A stretch of 64,000 nt of DNA. Source: Amycolatopsis deserti (lineage in GTDB: Bacteria; Actinomycetota; Actinomycetes; Mycobacteriales; Pseudonocardiaceae). Position numbers and translations under genes: made by a program. The notes under the pieces are model-generated. The model saw only the letters and a list, made by a program, of their open reading frames with translations, did not search any database and was not told where the DNA came from. The stretch is taken from assembly GCF_014653945.1 (NCBI RefSeq), contig NZ_BNAU01000003.1, positions 248,001-312,000 on the forward strand. The letters are read 5' to 3'. Positions 51,067 to 59,969 of this stretch are shown here, one piece after another. Numbering within the stretch: position 1 is the stretch's first letter; the number at the start of each line of letters is the position of its first letter.

Positions 51067-53003
51067 TGGACCCCGGCTGGTACCTGCGGCGGTTGTCGCG
51101 GATGAGCCCGCGCGAAGTCGCCGGGCGGGCCGCGGACGTGCTGAACCGGCGCAAGCTGCGGCGCGCGCTGCCCGAGCCGTCCGCTCCCCTGCCCGGCCGC
51201 CGCTTCACCGCCGTGCTGCCCGCGGACGTGCAGGTGCCGCCGGATGCGCGGGCACGCGTGCTGGAGACCGCGAACCGGCTGCTCGACGGCCGGGCCGAGT
51301 ACTTCGGCGTGCCGCGTGACGACCTGGTCAACCCGGACTGGTCGCTCGACCCGAAGACCGGGCGGCGCGCGCCCAGCGACGCCTTCGCCTTCGACATCCC
51401 GTACCGGCGCGAGGACGTCGTCGGCGACATCAAGCAGATCTGGGAGCCGTCGCGGCACCAGCACCTCACCGTGCTCGCCACCGCCTACGCGCTCAGCGGT
51501 GAGGACCGCTACGCCGAGCGGGTCGCCGACCACCTGAAGTCGTGGTGGGCGGCCAACGCGCCGATGACGAGCGTGCACTGGGTCAGCGGGATCGAGCTGG
51601 GCATCCGGCTGCTGTCGTGGGTGTGGGTGCGGCGGCTGCTGCACGGCTGGCCCGGCGCGGCCGGCCTGTTCGAGGACAACCCCGAGGCGCTGCACCAGAT
51701 CTGGCACCACCAGCGGTGGCTGGCGACCTTCCCGAGCCGGGGATCGTCGGCGAACAACCACGTCATCGCGGAGGCGGCCGGACAGCTGGCCGCGTCCTGC
51801 GCGTTCCCGTGGTTCCCCGAATCCGCGGGCTGGCGTGCTGACGCGTTGCGTTCGCTCGACGAGCACCTCGGCGCCAACACCTTCGGCTCCGGCCTGAACC
51901 GCGAGCTGGCCACCGAGTACCACGGCCTGGTCCTGGAGCTTGGCCTGGCCGCGGCGGTCGAAGCCGGGCCGGCCGCGCCGGACTCGCTGTGGCGGACGCT
52001 GCTGCGCATGACCGACGCGCTCGCGGCCGTCGTGGACGTCCGGCTGCACCCGCCGCGGCAGGGCGACAGCGACGACGGGCACGGGCTGGTCCTCGACGGC
52101 CACGGCACCAACCGCTGGTCCTCGCTGCTGGCGACCGGGGACGCCCTGTTCGGGCGCCTGGACTGGTGGCCGGACCCACGCGGCGGGGACGTCCGCACGC
52201 CGCTGCTCACCGCGCTCGCCCGCCGGTTCGAGGCCACCGACCGGCCACGCACCCGGCCGGACCACTTCGCCGACGCCGGGCTGACGCTGCTGCGCACCCC
52301 GCCCGGCGACGGCCGCGGCGAGATCTGGTGCCGCTGCGACGGCGGCCCGCACGGGTTCCTGTCGATCGCCGCGCACGCGCACGCCGACGCGCTGTCGGTC
52401 GAGGTGCGGCACGACGGCGTGGACATCCTCGCCGACCCGGGCACCTACTGCTACCACGGCGAACCGGAGTGGCGCACCTACTTCCGGTCCACGCTGGGCC
52501 ACAACACGCTGCAGCTGGACGACACCGACCAGTCCACTTCGGGCGGTCCGTTCCTGTGGACCCGGCACGCGACCACCCGCGTGCTGGCCCGCCCCGGCGG
52601 CGGCGTGCTGAGGTGGTCGGCCGAGCACGACGGCTACCGGCCCGCCGTGCACCGCCGCACCGTCGAACTCGACCCGGGCGCGCGCGAGCTGCGGATCACC
52701 GACGAGGTCACCGCCGACCGGCACCACCCGGCGCGGCTCGCGTTCCACCTCGGCCCGCGCGTCGAGGCCGAGCTGATCGCCAACGCGGCCGTGCTGACCT
52801 GGACCTCCGGCGGCCGCGAGCACGCGGCTGTCCTCGACCTGCCCGCCGGCCTCACCTGGACCGCGCACCGCGGGCAGATCGACCCGCCGCTCGGCTGGTA
52901 CTCGCCCGGCTACGGCCGCCGCGAACCGGCCACCACCCTGACCGGCAGTGGACTCGTCGGGCGCGGCGGCGCGCTCACCACACTGCTGCGCTTCGCCCAC
53001 TAG
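51063..53003 (+). CDS. Heparinase II/III family protein
   Basis: A 646-residue protein with an N-terminal alpha/alpha toroid (NNHVIAEAAGQLAASC, WHHQRWLATFPSRG) and a C-terminal heparinase II/III beta-domain with GPHGFLSIAAHAHADALSVEV and DPGTYCYHGEPEWRTYFRSTLGHNT. The family cleaves uronate-containing polysaccharides by beta-elimination, and alginate lyases belong to it. No clear signal peptide is seen, so intracellular or membrane-side processing during assembly is possible. Start ATG 51063 overlaps the previous stop. Confidence 0.92.
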   Translation: MMDPGWYLRRLSRMSPREVAGRAADVLNRRKLRRALPEPSAPLPGRRFTAVLPADVQVPPDARARVLETANRLLDGRAEYFGVPRDDLVNPDWSLDPKTGRRAPSDAFAFDIPYRREDVVGDIKQIWEPSRHQHLTVLATAYALSGEDRYAERVADHLKSWWAANAPMTSVHWVSGIELGIRLLSWVWVRRLLHGWPGAAGLFEDNPEALHQIWHHQRWLATFPSRGSSANNHVIAEAAGQLAASCAFPWFPESAGWRADALRSLDEHLGANTFGSGLNRELATEYHGLVLELGLAAAVEAGPAAPDSLWRTLLRMTDALAAVVDVRLHPPRQGDSDDGHGLVLDGHGTNRWSSLLATGDALFGRLDWWPDPRGGDVRTPLLTALARRFEATDRPRTRPDHFADAGLTLLRTPPGDGRGEIWCRCDGGPHGFLSIAAHAHADALSVEVRHDGVDILADPGTYCYHGEPEWRTYFRSTLGHNTLQLDDTDQSTSGGPFLWTRHATTRVLARPGGGVLRWSAEHDGYRPAVHRRTVELDPGARELRITDEVTADRHHPARLAFHLGPRVEAELIANAAVLTWTSGGREHAAVLDLPAGLTWTAHRGQIDPPLGWYSPGYGRREPATTLTGSGLVGRGGALTTLLRFAH

Positions 53004-53016
53004 CCGGAGGTTGCCC

Positions 53017-54531
53017 GTGCGCGCACGAACGACGACCCGACTCCGCTGGGCGACGACGCTCCTCGTCGTGCTGGCACCCTTGGCCGTGCTCGCCTGCACC
53101 CCCAGCCCCGAACCGGCCGACGCCACCGCGGCGCTCGCCGCTTCCGGGGCGTGCGGCAACCTGCGGCCCGGCCCGGCGGAACCACCCGCCGGAGCGGTCG
53201 TCGTCGACCCGGCCGTGACCGGCGACCTCCAGGCCAAGACCAAGGCGAACCCGCCGGGCACCACCTTCTGGCTGCGGCCCGGCACGCACACCCTCGGCAC
53301 CGACGAGTTCGACCAGGTCCTGCCGAAGGACGGCAACACCTACACCGGCGCGCCGGGAGCGGTCGTCGACGGCCGGAACACCAACCGGTACGCCTTCACC
53401 GGCAAGGCGAGCAAGGTGACCATCGAGCACCTGACGGTGACCGGCTTCGACGCCCCGGACAACGAAGGCGTGGTCAACCACGACTCCGGCGCCGACTGGC
53501 TCATCCGGTCGAACCTGCTCACCGACAACCGCGGCGCCGCGATGATGGCCGGCGCCCGCCAGGTGATGACGGGCAACTGCCTCAAGGACAACGGTCAGTA
53601 CGGGCTCAACGCCTGCTGCGGCGACGTCACCGACCTCGTGCTCGAGGGCAACGAGTTCGTCGGCAACAACGCCGACGACGTGGAGAGCAAGTACGCCGAC
53701 GGCTGCGGCTGCACCGGCGCGATGAAGTTCTGGGAGGTCGACGGCGCCGACATCCGCGGCAACTGGATCCACGGCAACCGCGGGCCCGGCATCTGGGCCG
53801 ACACGAACAACAACGACTTCCTGATCGAGAACAACCTGATCGAGAACAACGACGGCACGGCGATCTTCTACGAGACCAGCTACAACGCGACCATCCGCGG
53901 CAACACCCTCAAGCGGAACAACCTGGTCGCCGGCCGCGAGTTCGTCGACCGCGACGACAACTTCCCGGTCGCGGCGGTCTACATCTCCGAATCCGGTGGC
54001 GACGCCCGGGTGCCCGCCCGCACGGACAAGATCGACATCTACGACAACACCTTCGAGGACAACTGGTCCGGGGTCACGCTGTGGGAGAACGCGGACCGGT
54101 TCTGCAACAGCCCCGCCAACTCGTCCACCGGTGTGTGCACGCTGATCGTCGGCGACGTCGCGAAGTGCGCCCCGCCGGGCATCCGCACCGAGCCGCTGCT
54201 GTCGGACTGCCGGTGGAAGACCCAGAACGTGCAGATCCACGGCAACCGGTTCGACGTGAACCCGCGCGCCATCGACTGCCAGGCGATGTGCGCGCGGATG
54301 GCGGTGCTGTCCAACTACGGCAGCTCGCCGGACTGGTCGCCCTACCAGGGCGAAGTCATCCCGGAAGCCATCACCTCCAGGCAGAACAACCGCTGGTACG
54401 GCAACAGCTACACCGGGCCGTGGACCTTCATCGCGCACGACGCGAGCCGGCTGGTCGAGCAGGTCGAGTGGCAGGGCCCGGCCTACCGGCAGGACGCCGG
54501 CAGCACCTTCGCGGTGGGAGGCGGGAACTGA
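53017..54531 (+). CDS. Exported right-handed beta-helix protein 1 (lipoprotein)
   Basis: A 504-residue protein with a lipobox in its signal sequence (LAPLAVLAC, Cys near residue 27) and a parallel beta-helix with Asn-rich rungs (GNCLKDNGQYGLNACCGD, GNWIHGNRGPGIWADTNNNDFLIENNLIENNDGTAIFYE). Conserved Cys pairs (CGCTGAMKFW) suggest disulfides. The fold is used by C5-epimerases such as AlgG, pectate lyases and NosD-like proteins. A polymer-modifying or polymer-binding role is inferred from its operon. Start GTG 53017 follows GGAGG. It has a paralogue at 61673. Confidence 0.88.
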   Translation: MRARTTTRLRWATTLLVVLAPLAVLACTPSPEPADATAALAASGACGNLRPGPAEPPAGAVVVDPAVTGDLQAKTKANPPGTTFWLRPGTHTLGTDEFDQVLPKDGNTYTGAPGAVVDGRNTNRYAFTGKASKVTIEHLTVTGFDAPDNEGVVNHDSGADWLIRSNLLTDNRGAAMMAGARQVMTGNCLKDNGQYGLNACCGDVTDLVLEGNEFVGNNADDVESKYADGCGCTGAMKFWEVDGADIRGNWIHGNRGPGIWADTNNNDFLIENNLIENNDGTAIFYETSYNATIRGNTLKRNNLVAGREFVDRDDNFPVAAVYISESGGDARVPARTDKIDIYDNTFEDNWSGVTLWENADRFCNSPANSSTGVCTLIVGDVAKCAPPGIRTEPLLSDCRWKTQNVQIHGNRFDVNPRAIDCQAMCARMAVLSNYGSSPDWSPYQGEVIPEAITSRQNNRWYGNSYTGPWTFIAHDASRLVEQVEWQGPAYRQDAGSTFAVGGGN

Positions 54532-55763
54532 TGAACCTCACCGACATCCAGCGACGGCCCCTGGACTCCGACGACGTCGCCCACGGCCCGCACACCCTCA
54601 AGATCCTGGGCGCGATCTGGGCCCTGCTGATCTTCAACACCCTCGCCACGCAAGGCGTTTCGGCGCTCATCCCGATCCCGCGCCCGGTGACCCAGGCGCT
54701 CACGATGGGCGCGGTCGGCGTCGCGTTCGCGCTCGCTCTGATCCTCAACCCGCGACTGAAGATCCGGCCGAGCGCGTTCCTGATGCTGCTCAGCCTGCTG
54801 CTGGTGGCGAGCGTCGCGAGCAGCGTGCGGATGGAGTCCGGTCTGGGCTCGCTGTTCCGGTGCACCCGGCTCGGGCTGTTCATCGGGACGTTGTGGCTGA
54901 TCAGCCCGTGGATGAACGGGTCGGTCTGGTTCGTCCGCCAGCACATCAGGGTGCTGACCGTGCTGCTCGTGACCGTGGCGCTCGGCCTGGTGATCTCCCC
55001 CGGCTCGGCCATGCCGGAGCTCAACGACGGCCGCCTGACCGGCGTGCTGTGGCCGCTGACCCCGACGCAGATCGGGCAGTACGCGGCGATCGTCGCGGGC
55101 CTGGCCGTGCTGCTGTGGGTCAACCGGCTCACCGACGCCCGCAGCGTCGCCTTCGTCGCGGGCCCGGCGATCGTCCTGCTCCTGCTGACCCACACCCGCA
55201 CGGCGACCCTGGGCCTGGTCGTCGGGCTGGTCGTCGCGATGCTGTCGATGTGGCTGACCAGCGGCCGCGCCCGCAAGGCGTTCGGGTGGGGCATCGCGGC
55301 CGCCGGCATCGGCGCCGTCCTGCTCGGGCCCCTGTTGCAGACCTGGATCCTGCGCGGGCAGGACGCGGAGAACTTCGGCAACCTCACCGGCCGCGCGAAG
55401 GTGTGGGACAGGCTGCTGGCCGCCCCGCGCACCTGGTTCGAAGAGGTCTTCGGCAAGGGCCTGTCGAACAAGTCCTTCGACGGGTTGCCGATCGACAACA
55501 GCTGGCTCGCCGTGTACCACGAGCAGGGCTACCTCGGGGCAACGATCGTGGCGCTGTTCCTGGTCACGCTCGTCGTGGTGGCCATCGCCCGGCCACCGTC
55601 GCCGGGGCGGGCGTGCGCGTTGTTCCTCATCACCTACTGCCTCACCGCCTCCTACACCGAGGCCGGTCTCGGCGACGCCTCGCCGTACCTGCTCCACCTG
55701 GCGGTAGCCGCCGGGTTGCTGTCCGCACCCAGATCGATTCCACAAAGGACGGTGATCGGATGA
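54531..55763 (+). CDS. O-antigen ligase/polymerase (Wzy/WaaL-like) membrane protein
   Basis: A 410-residue polytopic membrane protein with about ten helices. The large loop near residues 270-330 (NFGNLTGRAKVWDRLLAAPRTWFEEVFGKGLSNKSFDGLPIDNSWLAVYHEQGYLG) has the RxxxW...DNSWL layout of the O-antigen ligase-like PF04932 family. In a Wzz-containing operon it most likely polymerises lipid-linked repeat units. ATG 54531 overlaps the previous stop by one base. No Wzx flippase is seen in the window. Confidence 0.88.
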   Translation: MNLTDIQRRPLDSDDVAHGPHTLKILGAIWALLIFNTLATQGVSALIPIPRPVTQALTMGAVGVAFALALILNPRLKIRPSAFLMLLSLLLVASVASSVRMESGLGSLFRCTRLGLFIGTLWLISPWMNGSVWFVRQHIRVLTVLLVTVALGLVISPGSAMPELNDGRLTGVLWPLTPTQIGQYAAIVAGLAVLLWVNRLTDARSVAFVAGPAIVLLLLTHTRTATLGLVVGLVVAMLSMWLTSGRARKAFGWGIAAAGIGAVLLGPLLQTWILRGQDAENFGNLTGRAKVWDRLLAAPRTWFEEVFGKGLSNKSFDGLPIDNSWLAVYHEQGYLGATIVALFLVTLVVVAIARPPSPGRACALFLITYCLTASYTEAGLGDASPYLLHLAVAAGLLSAPRSIPQRTVIG

Positions 55764-55837
55764 CCGGGGCGCGGCCCGTAACGCACCCGGGCCCGCGCGC
55801 GACCTCCAGTCATCTCAGAGAGGTGGTCGAACCGTGA
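55760..55837 (+). CDS. 25-codon bridging ORF between the polymerase and heptose genes
   Basis: ATG 55760 overlaps the polymerase stop (ATGA). The frame MTGARPVTHPGPRATSSHLREVVEP ends with TGA overlapping the GTG start of the next gene (GTGA at 55834-55837). It could carry ribosomes across the 70-bp gap. A Shine-Dalgarno for the next gene (GAGAGGTGG) also lies inside it. It is probably not a functional peptide. Confidence 0.35.
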   Translation: MTGARPVTHPGPRATSSHLREVVEP

Positions 55838-57021
55838 GCCAGCCAGGGGTTCTGCTCGATCGCGACGGCACGATCATCGTCGACAGCGGGTATGTCGGCT
55901 CCGTCGACCGGGTCGAGTTCATCGACGGGTCCATCGCGGCCATCGCCGCGCTCAACCGCGCCGGCATCCCGGTCGCGGTGGTCACCAACCAGGCCGGGGT
56001 GGCGCGCGGGTACTACGGCATCGCCGACGTGGAACAGGTCCACAAGCACATGATCGCCGAGCTGGCGCGGCACGGCGCGCACGTCGACCTGTGGCTGTTC
56101 TGCCCCTACCACCCGGACGGCATCGTCGAGGCGTTCGCGCGGCGCAGCGCCGACCGCAAACCCGGCCCGGGCATGGCGCTGGCCGCCGCGGAGGCGCTCG
56201 ACCTGGACCTGTCCGCGTCCTGGGTGGTCGGCGACAGCCCGGCCGACGTCGGGCTCGCCCGTGCCGTCGGCGCCAAACCGCTGCACGTCGGGCCGCCCGG
56301 CTCGGCGGTGACGGGTGTGGACACGTTCCCCGATCTGGCTGCCGCCGTGCGGTTCATCCTCGACGGCAGCACCGTTGCGGCGCCGCGGCAGCAGAAGGCG
56401 CCGAAGTTCCCGGCCGCGAAGTTCCACCGCGCGGACTCCTTCGGCGGCGCCTACGTCGCCGAACTGGCGCGGGCCTTCGCCACCGTGGACCTCGAACAGG
56501 TCAGCCGCGCGGCGAAGGTCCTCAGCGCCGCCTACGACCGCGATTCGGCGGTGTTCGCCTGCGGCAACGGCGGATCCGCGTCGATCGCCAACCACCTGCA
56601 GTGCGACCACGTGAAGGGCATCCGCAACGGGACCGGCGTCACCACGCGCGTGCAGAGCCTGAGCACCAACGTGGAGCTGTTCAGCGCGATCGCCAACGAC
56701 CTGGGCTACGAGCACGTCTTCGAATACCAGCTGCAGTCCCAGGCGCGGCCGGGTGACGTGCTGATCGTCATCTCGTCCTCGGGCCGCTCGCCGAACATCG
56801 TGCGGGCACTGGACTGGGCGGCCGCGCACGACATGCCGACCATCGCGCTCACCGGGTTCGAAGGCGGGGCCGCGCGGCGCCGCGCCGAGGTCTCCATCCA
56901 CGTCGACTCCGCCAACTACGGCGTCGTCGAAGACGCCCACCAGGCGTGCATGCACCTGCTGGCCCAGTACGTCCGACAGTCGAGGATGACCCCAGATGCC
57001 GTTGTCTCGCAGACATTCTGA
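55834..57021 (+). CDS. Fused heptose bisphosphate phosphatase and sedoheptulose-7-phosphate isomerase (GmhB-GmhA)
   Basis: A 395-residue fusion. Residues 1-175 form a HAD phosphatase of the GmhB type (LLDRDGTIIVDSGY with nucleophile Asp, VTNQAGVARGYY, RKPGPGM, VVGDSPADVGLA). Residues about 200-390 form a SIS-domain isomerase of the GmhA type (CGNGGSASIANHLQCDHVKG, VISSSGRSPNIVRAL). GmhA makes D-glycero-D-manno-heptose 7-phosphate and GmhB dephosphorylates the bisphosphate. The zinc motif CPYHP is kept but the CxC pair usual in GmhB is absent. With HddA and HddC downstream the GDP-heptose pathway is complete. Confidence 0.9.
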   Translation: MSQPGVLLDRDGTIIVDSGYVGSVDRVEFIDGSIAAIAALNRAGIPVAVVTNQAGVARGYYGIADVEQVHKHMIAELARHGAHVDLWLFCPYHPDGIVEAFARRSADRKPGPGMALAAAEALDLDLSASWVVGDSPADVGLARAVGAKPLHVGPPGSAVTGVDTFPDLAAAVRFILDGSTVAAPRQQKAPKFPAAKFHRADSFGGAYVAELARAFATVDLEQVSRAAKVLSAAYDRDSAVFACGNGGSASIANHLQCDHVKGIRNGTGVTTRVQSLSTNVELFSAIANDLGYEHVFEYQLQSQARPGDVLIVISSSGRSPNIVRALDWAAAHDMPTIALTGFEGGAARRRAEVSIHVDSANYGVVEDAHQACMHLLAQYVRQSRMTPDAVVSQTF

Positions 57022-57025
57022 CCGC

Positions 57026-58165
57026 ATGCGCGTCGCGATCAACCTGCTCACCGACGATCCGTTCAACCCCTCGGGCGCGCACTGGTTCTGGACTCGGGTC
57101 ATCCCGGAGATGACCCGGCTGCTCCGCGACGGCGAGTCGTTCCACCTGATGGTGAGTCCGAAGTCGCGGCCGACGCACGACTACGGGTCGAGCGTCGGCT
57201 ACATCACCTACCCGTGGTCCAACGAGAAGCGCAACCTGCGCACGCTGTCGGAGCACGTGTACTCGCCGCTGCGGCTGCCGTTGAGCGGGATCGACGTGCT
57301 GAACACGCTGATGGCGCCGATCGTGAAGTCGGCGCCGAAGCTCGTGGTGCACATCAAGACGCTGCACGCCTACACCACACCGCACGCGATTTCGCCGCCG
57401 GCGCGGCTGTACCGGCAGCTGAGCTACCCGCGCACCGCGCGGCTGGCCGACGCGATCATCCTCAACTCGCGCAGCCTGGTCGACGAGGTGCAGCAGTACC
57501 TGAAGGTCGATCCGGCGAAGATCCGGCTCATCCCGGAGGCGGTGGACCACGACCTGTTCAACCCCGGCGACCGGGACGAGGCGTTCGCGCACGTCGCGAA
57601 GCGGTACGGGGTGCGTGAGAACTTCGTGTTGTTCGTGTCGTCGCTGTGGCCGTACAAGAACTGCGAAGGACTGATCCGCGCGTTCGCCGCGGCGAAGTCC
57701 GACCTCGGTGACCGGCAGCTGGTCGTCGTCGGACCCGGCCGGGACGTCGAGTACGTCGGCGAGCTCAAGGCGCTGGCCGCACGGCTCGGCGTGGCGGACG
57801 ACATCGTGTGGGTCGGCGGGGTGCCACTGGAGGAGACCGTGCACTTCTACCGCGCCGCGGACGTGTTCGTGTACCCGTCGCACAACGAGACGTTCGGCCT
57901 GCCGATCCTGGAAGCCATGGCGTCGGCGTGCCCGGTGGTCACCTCGAACGTGACGGCGATGCCGGAGACCGCGGGCGGGGCGGCGCTGCTGGCCGACCCG
58001 AAGGACGCGGACTCGATCGCCGACCAGATCGTCAAGGCGTGCGGCCCGGAGGGCGAGCGGCTGCGCGCCCGCGGACCGGAACGCGCCGGCGAGTTCACCT
58101 GGGCGGCCACCGCGGCGCGGACGCTCGACGTCTACCGCGAAGTCCACGAGGGGCACACCGTATGA
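57026..58165 (+). CDS. Glycosyltransferase family 4 protein (second)
   Basis: A 379-residue GT-B enzyme with FNPSGAHWFWTRVIPEMTRLL at the N-terminus. The donor-site signatures are FVLFVSSLWPYKNCEGLIRAFA and VWVGGVPLEETVHFYRAADVFVYPSHNETFGLPILEAMASACPVV (EX7E motif). It is placed between the heptose genes, so a heptosyl- or mannosyltransferase role with a GDP-sugar donor is plausible. Start ATG 57026 is preferred over ATG 56996, which overlaps the upstream gene by 26 bp. Confidence 0.92.
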   Translation: MRVAINLLTDDPFNPSGAHWFWTRVIPEMTRLLRDGESFHLMVSPKSRPTHDYGSSVGYITYPWSNEKRNLRTLSEHVYSPLRLPLSGIDVLNTLMAPIVKSAPKLVVHIKTLHAYTTPHAISPPARLYRQLSYPRTARLADAIILNSRSLVDEVQQYLKVDPAKIRLIPEAVDHDLFNPGDRDEAFAHVAKRYGVRENFVLFVSSLWPYKNCEGLIRAFAAAKSDLGDRQLVVVGPGRDVEYVGELKALAARLGVADDIVWVGGVPLEETVHFYRAADVFVYPSHNETFGLPILEAMASACPVVTSNVTAMPETAGGAALLADPKDADSIADQIVKACGPEGERLRARGPERAGEFTWAATAARTLDVYREVHEGHTV

Positions 58166-59274
58166 GGGTCCTGGTCACCGGCGGCGCCGGGTTCATCGGC
58201 TCGCACACCTGCGACCGGCTCGTCGAGCTGGGGCACGAGGTGACCGTGCTGGACGTGCTGGCCGCGCCGGTGCACCGCGACGGCAAGCCGAACCACCTCA
58301 CGCCCGGCGTGGAGTTCTACGAAAGCGACGTGCGCAACCGGGATCTGATGCGCAACCTGCTGCGCCGGGCCGACGCGGTCTACCACTTCGCCGCCTACCA
58401 GGACTACCTGCCGGACTTCGCGAAGTTCACCGACGTCAACGTCACCTCCACGGCGATGATCTACGAGATCGCGGTCGCCGAGAAGCTGGACCTGGCCCGG
58501 ATCGTGGTGGCGTCCTCGCAGGCCGCGATGGGCGAAGGGCTGTACCGGTGCGCGGAGCACGGCGAGCAGACGCCGGACATGCGGCCGGAGTCCGCACTGC
58601 GGGCCGGGCGTTGGGACATCGGCTGCGCGGTGTGCGGTGAGCCGCTGGAGATGCTGCCCACGCCGGAGCGGATCGCGAACCCGCAGAACGCCTACGGCAT
58701 GTCCAAGCACGGCGAGGAGGTCGTCGCGGTCAACCTGGGGCGCCGCTACGGCATCCCCACGGTCGCGCTGCGCTACAGCATCGTGCAGGGCCCGCGGCAG
58801 TCGGTCTACAACGCCTACTCCGGCGCGTGCCGCATCTTCAACCTGCACTACCTGCTGGGCGGCGCGCCGACGCTGTACGAGGACGGGCAGAACGTCCGCG
58901 ACTACGTGAACATCCACGACGTCGTCGACGCGAACGTGCTGGTGCTCGCCGACGACCGCGCGGCCGGGCGGGTGTTCAACGTCGGCGGCGGCACCGGATA
59001 CACCACGCAGGAGTTCGCCGAGATCGTGCGACGGCAGTACGGATCGGACCGGCCGGGCCGGATCAGCGGCGAGTACCGCTTCGGCGACACCCGGCACATC
59101 ACCTCCGACATCGACGCGCTCAAACAACTGGGCTGGTCCCCGAAGCGGACCCCGGCGGACTCGGTCGCCGAGTACGCCGAGTGGTTGCGGGACATGCCGG
59201 GCCTGGACGAGATCCTCGCCGAGGCGGACGCCAAGATGCGATCGCTCGGCGTCGTGCGCAAGGCGGTGACGTGA
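58162..59274 (+). CDS. NAD-dependent nucleotide-sugar epimerase/dehydratase with Cys-rich insert
   Basis: A 370-residue extended short-chain dehydrogenase. The Rossmann motif is TGGAGFIGSH, the catalytic site VVASSQAAMGEG and YGMSK (Tyr-x3-Lys), and YVNIHDVVDAN follows. Between residues about 129-167 there is an insert YRCAEHGEQTPDM...IGCAVCGEPLEM with three Cys and a His that could bind zinc. The likely substrate is the GDP-heptose or GDP-mannose-type sugar made by the neighbours. Start ATG 58162 overlaps the previous stop (ATGA). Confidence 0.9.
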   Translation: MRVLVTGGAGFIGSHTCDRLVELGHEVTVLDVLAAPVHRDGKPNHLTPGVEFYESDVRNRDLMRNLLRRADAVYHFAAYQDYLPDFAKFTDVNVTSTAMIYEIAVAEKLDLARIVVASSQAAMGEGLYRCAEHGEQTPDMRPESALRAGRWDIGCAVCGEPLEMLPTPERIANPQNAYGMSKHGEEVVAVNLGRRYGIPTVALRYSIVQGPRQSVYNAYSGACRIFNLHYLLGGAPTLYEDGQNVRDYVNIHDVVDANVLVLADDRAAGRVFNVGGGTGYTTQEFAEIVRRQYGSDRPGRISGEYRFGDTRHITSDIDALKQLGWSPKRTPADSVAEYAEWLRDMPGLDEILAEADAKMRSLGVVRKAVT

Positions 59275-59969
59275 AGGCGTTCCTGCTCGCGGCCGGGCTG
59301 GGGACGCGGTTGCGGCCCCTGACCGACCACACGCCCAAGTGCCTCGTCGAGATCGGCGGGCGGCCGATGCTGGACATCTGGCTCGACGCGCTCGCCGCCG
59401 CCGGGGTGGACGAGGTGCTGGTCAACCTGCACCACCTGGCCCCACTGGTGCGCGCGCACCTCGCGGACCGGCGAGGTGGCCCGGTCGTGCACACCGTCGA
59501 GGAGCCGGAACTGCTCGGCAGCGCGGGCACGCTGTGGACCAACCGGTCGTTCGTCGCGGGCGAGGAGATGTTCCTGGCGCTCAACGCCGACAACCTCACC
59601 GACTTCGACCCGCGCGTCCTGATCGACGCGCACCGCGCGGGCGGGGCCATCGCCACGCTGTCGGTGTTCCACGCGCCCGACCCCACGCGGTGCGGGATCC
59701 TGACCGTCGAGAACGGACTCGTCACGGATTTCACCGAGAAGCCCGCCGAACCGTCCAGTGACCTGGCGAACGCGGGGATGTACGCGTTCTCCCCCGCCGT
59801 GCTCGACCTGATCGGGCCGCCGCCGCGGGACATCGGTTACGACCTGCTGCCCAAGCTCGTCGGACAGGCGCGCGTGGTCTCCCTCGGCGACTCGTGGTTC
59901 CTCGACATCGGCACCCCCGCGGCCCTGGCCAGGGCGCGCGACGAATGGCAAAGCAGGCGAGCATCGTGA
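59271..59969 (+). CDS. Nucleotidyltransferase (HddC-like heptose-1-phosphate guanylyltransferase)
   Basis: A 232-residue sugar-phosphate nucleotidyltransferase. The activation loop is LLAAGLGTRLRPLTDHTPKCLVEIGGRPML, with LNADNL (metal site region) and TEKPAE. It has the short form typical of HddC/GmhD and MPG-type enzymes. Being between the GmhB-GmhA fusion and the HddA-like kinase, it most likely makes GDP-D-glycero-alpha-D-manno-heptose. Start GTG 59271 overlaps the epimerase stop; the stop overlaps the kinase gene by 25 bp. Confidence 0.85.
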   Translation: MKAFLLAAGLGTRLRPLTDHTPKCLVEIGGRPMLDIWLDALAAAGVDEVLVNLHHLAPLVRAHLADRRGGPVVHTVEEPELLGSAGTLWTNRSFVAGEEMFLALNADNLTDFDPRVLIDAHRAGGAIATLSVFHAPDPTRCGILTVENGLVTDFTEKPAEPSSDLANAGMYAFSPAVLDLIGPPPRDIGYDLLPKLVGQARVVSLGDSWFLDIGTPAALARARDEWQSRRAS

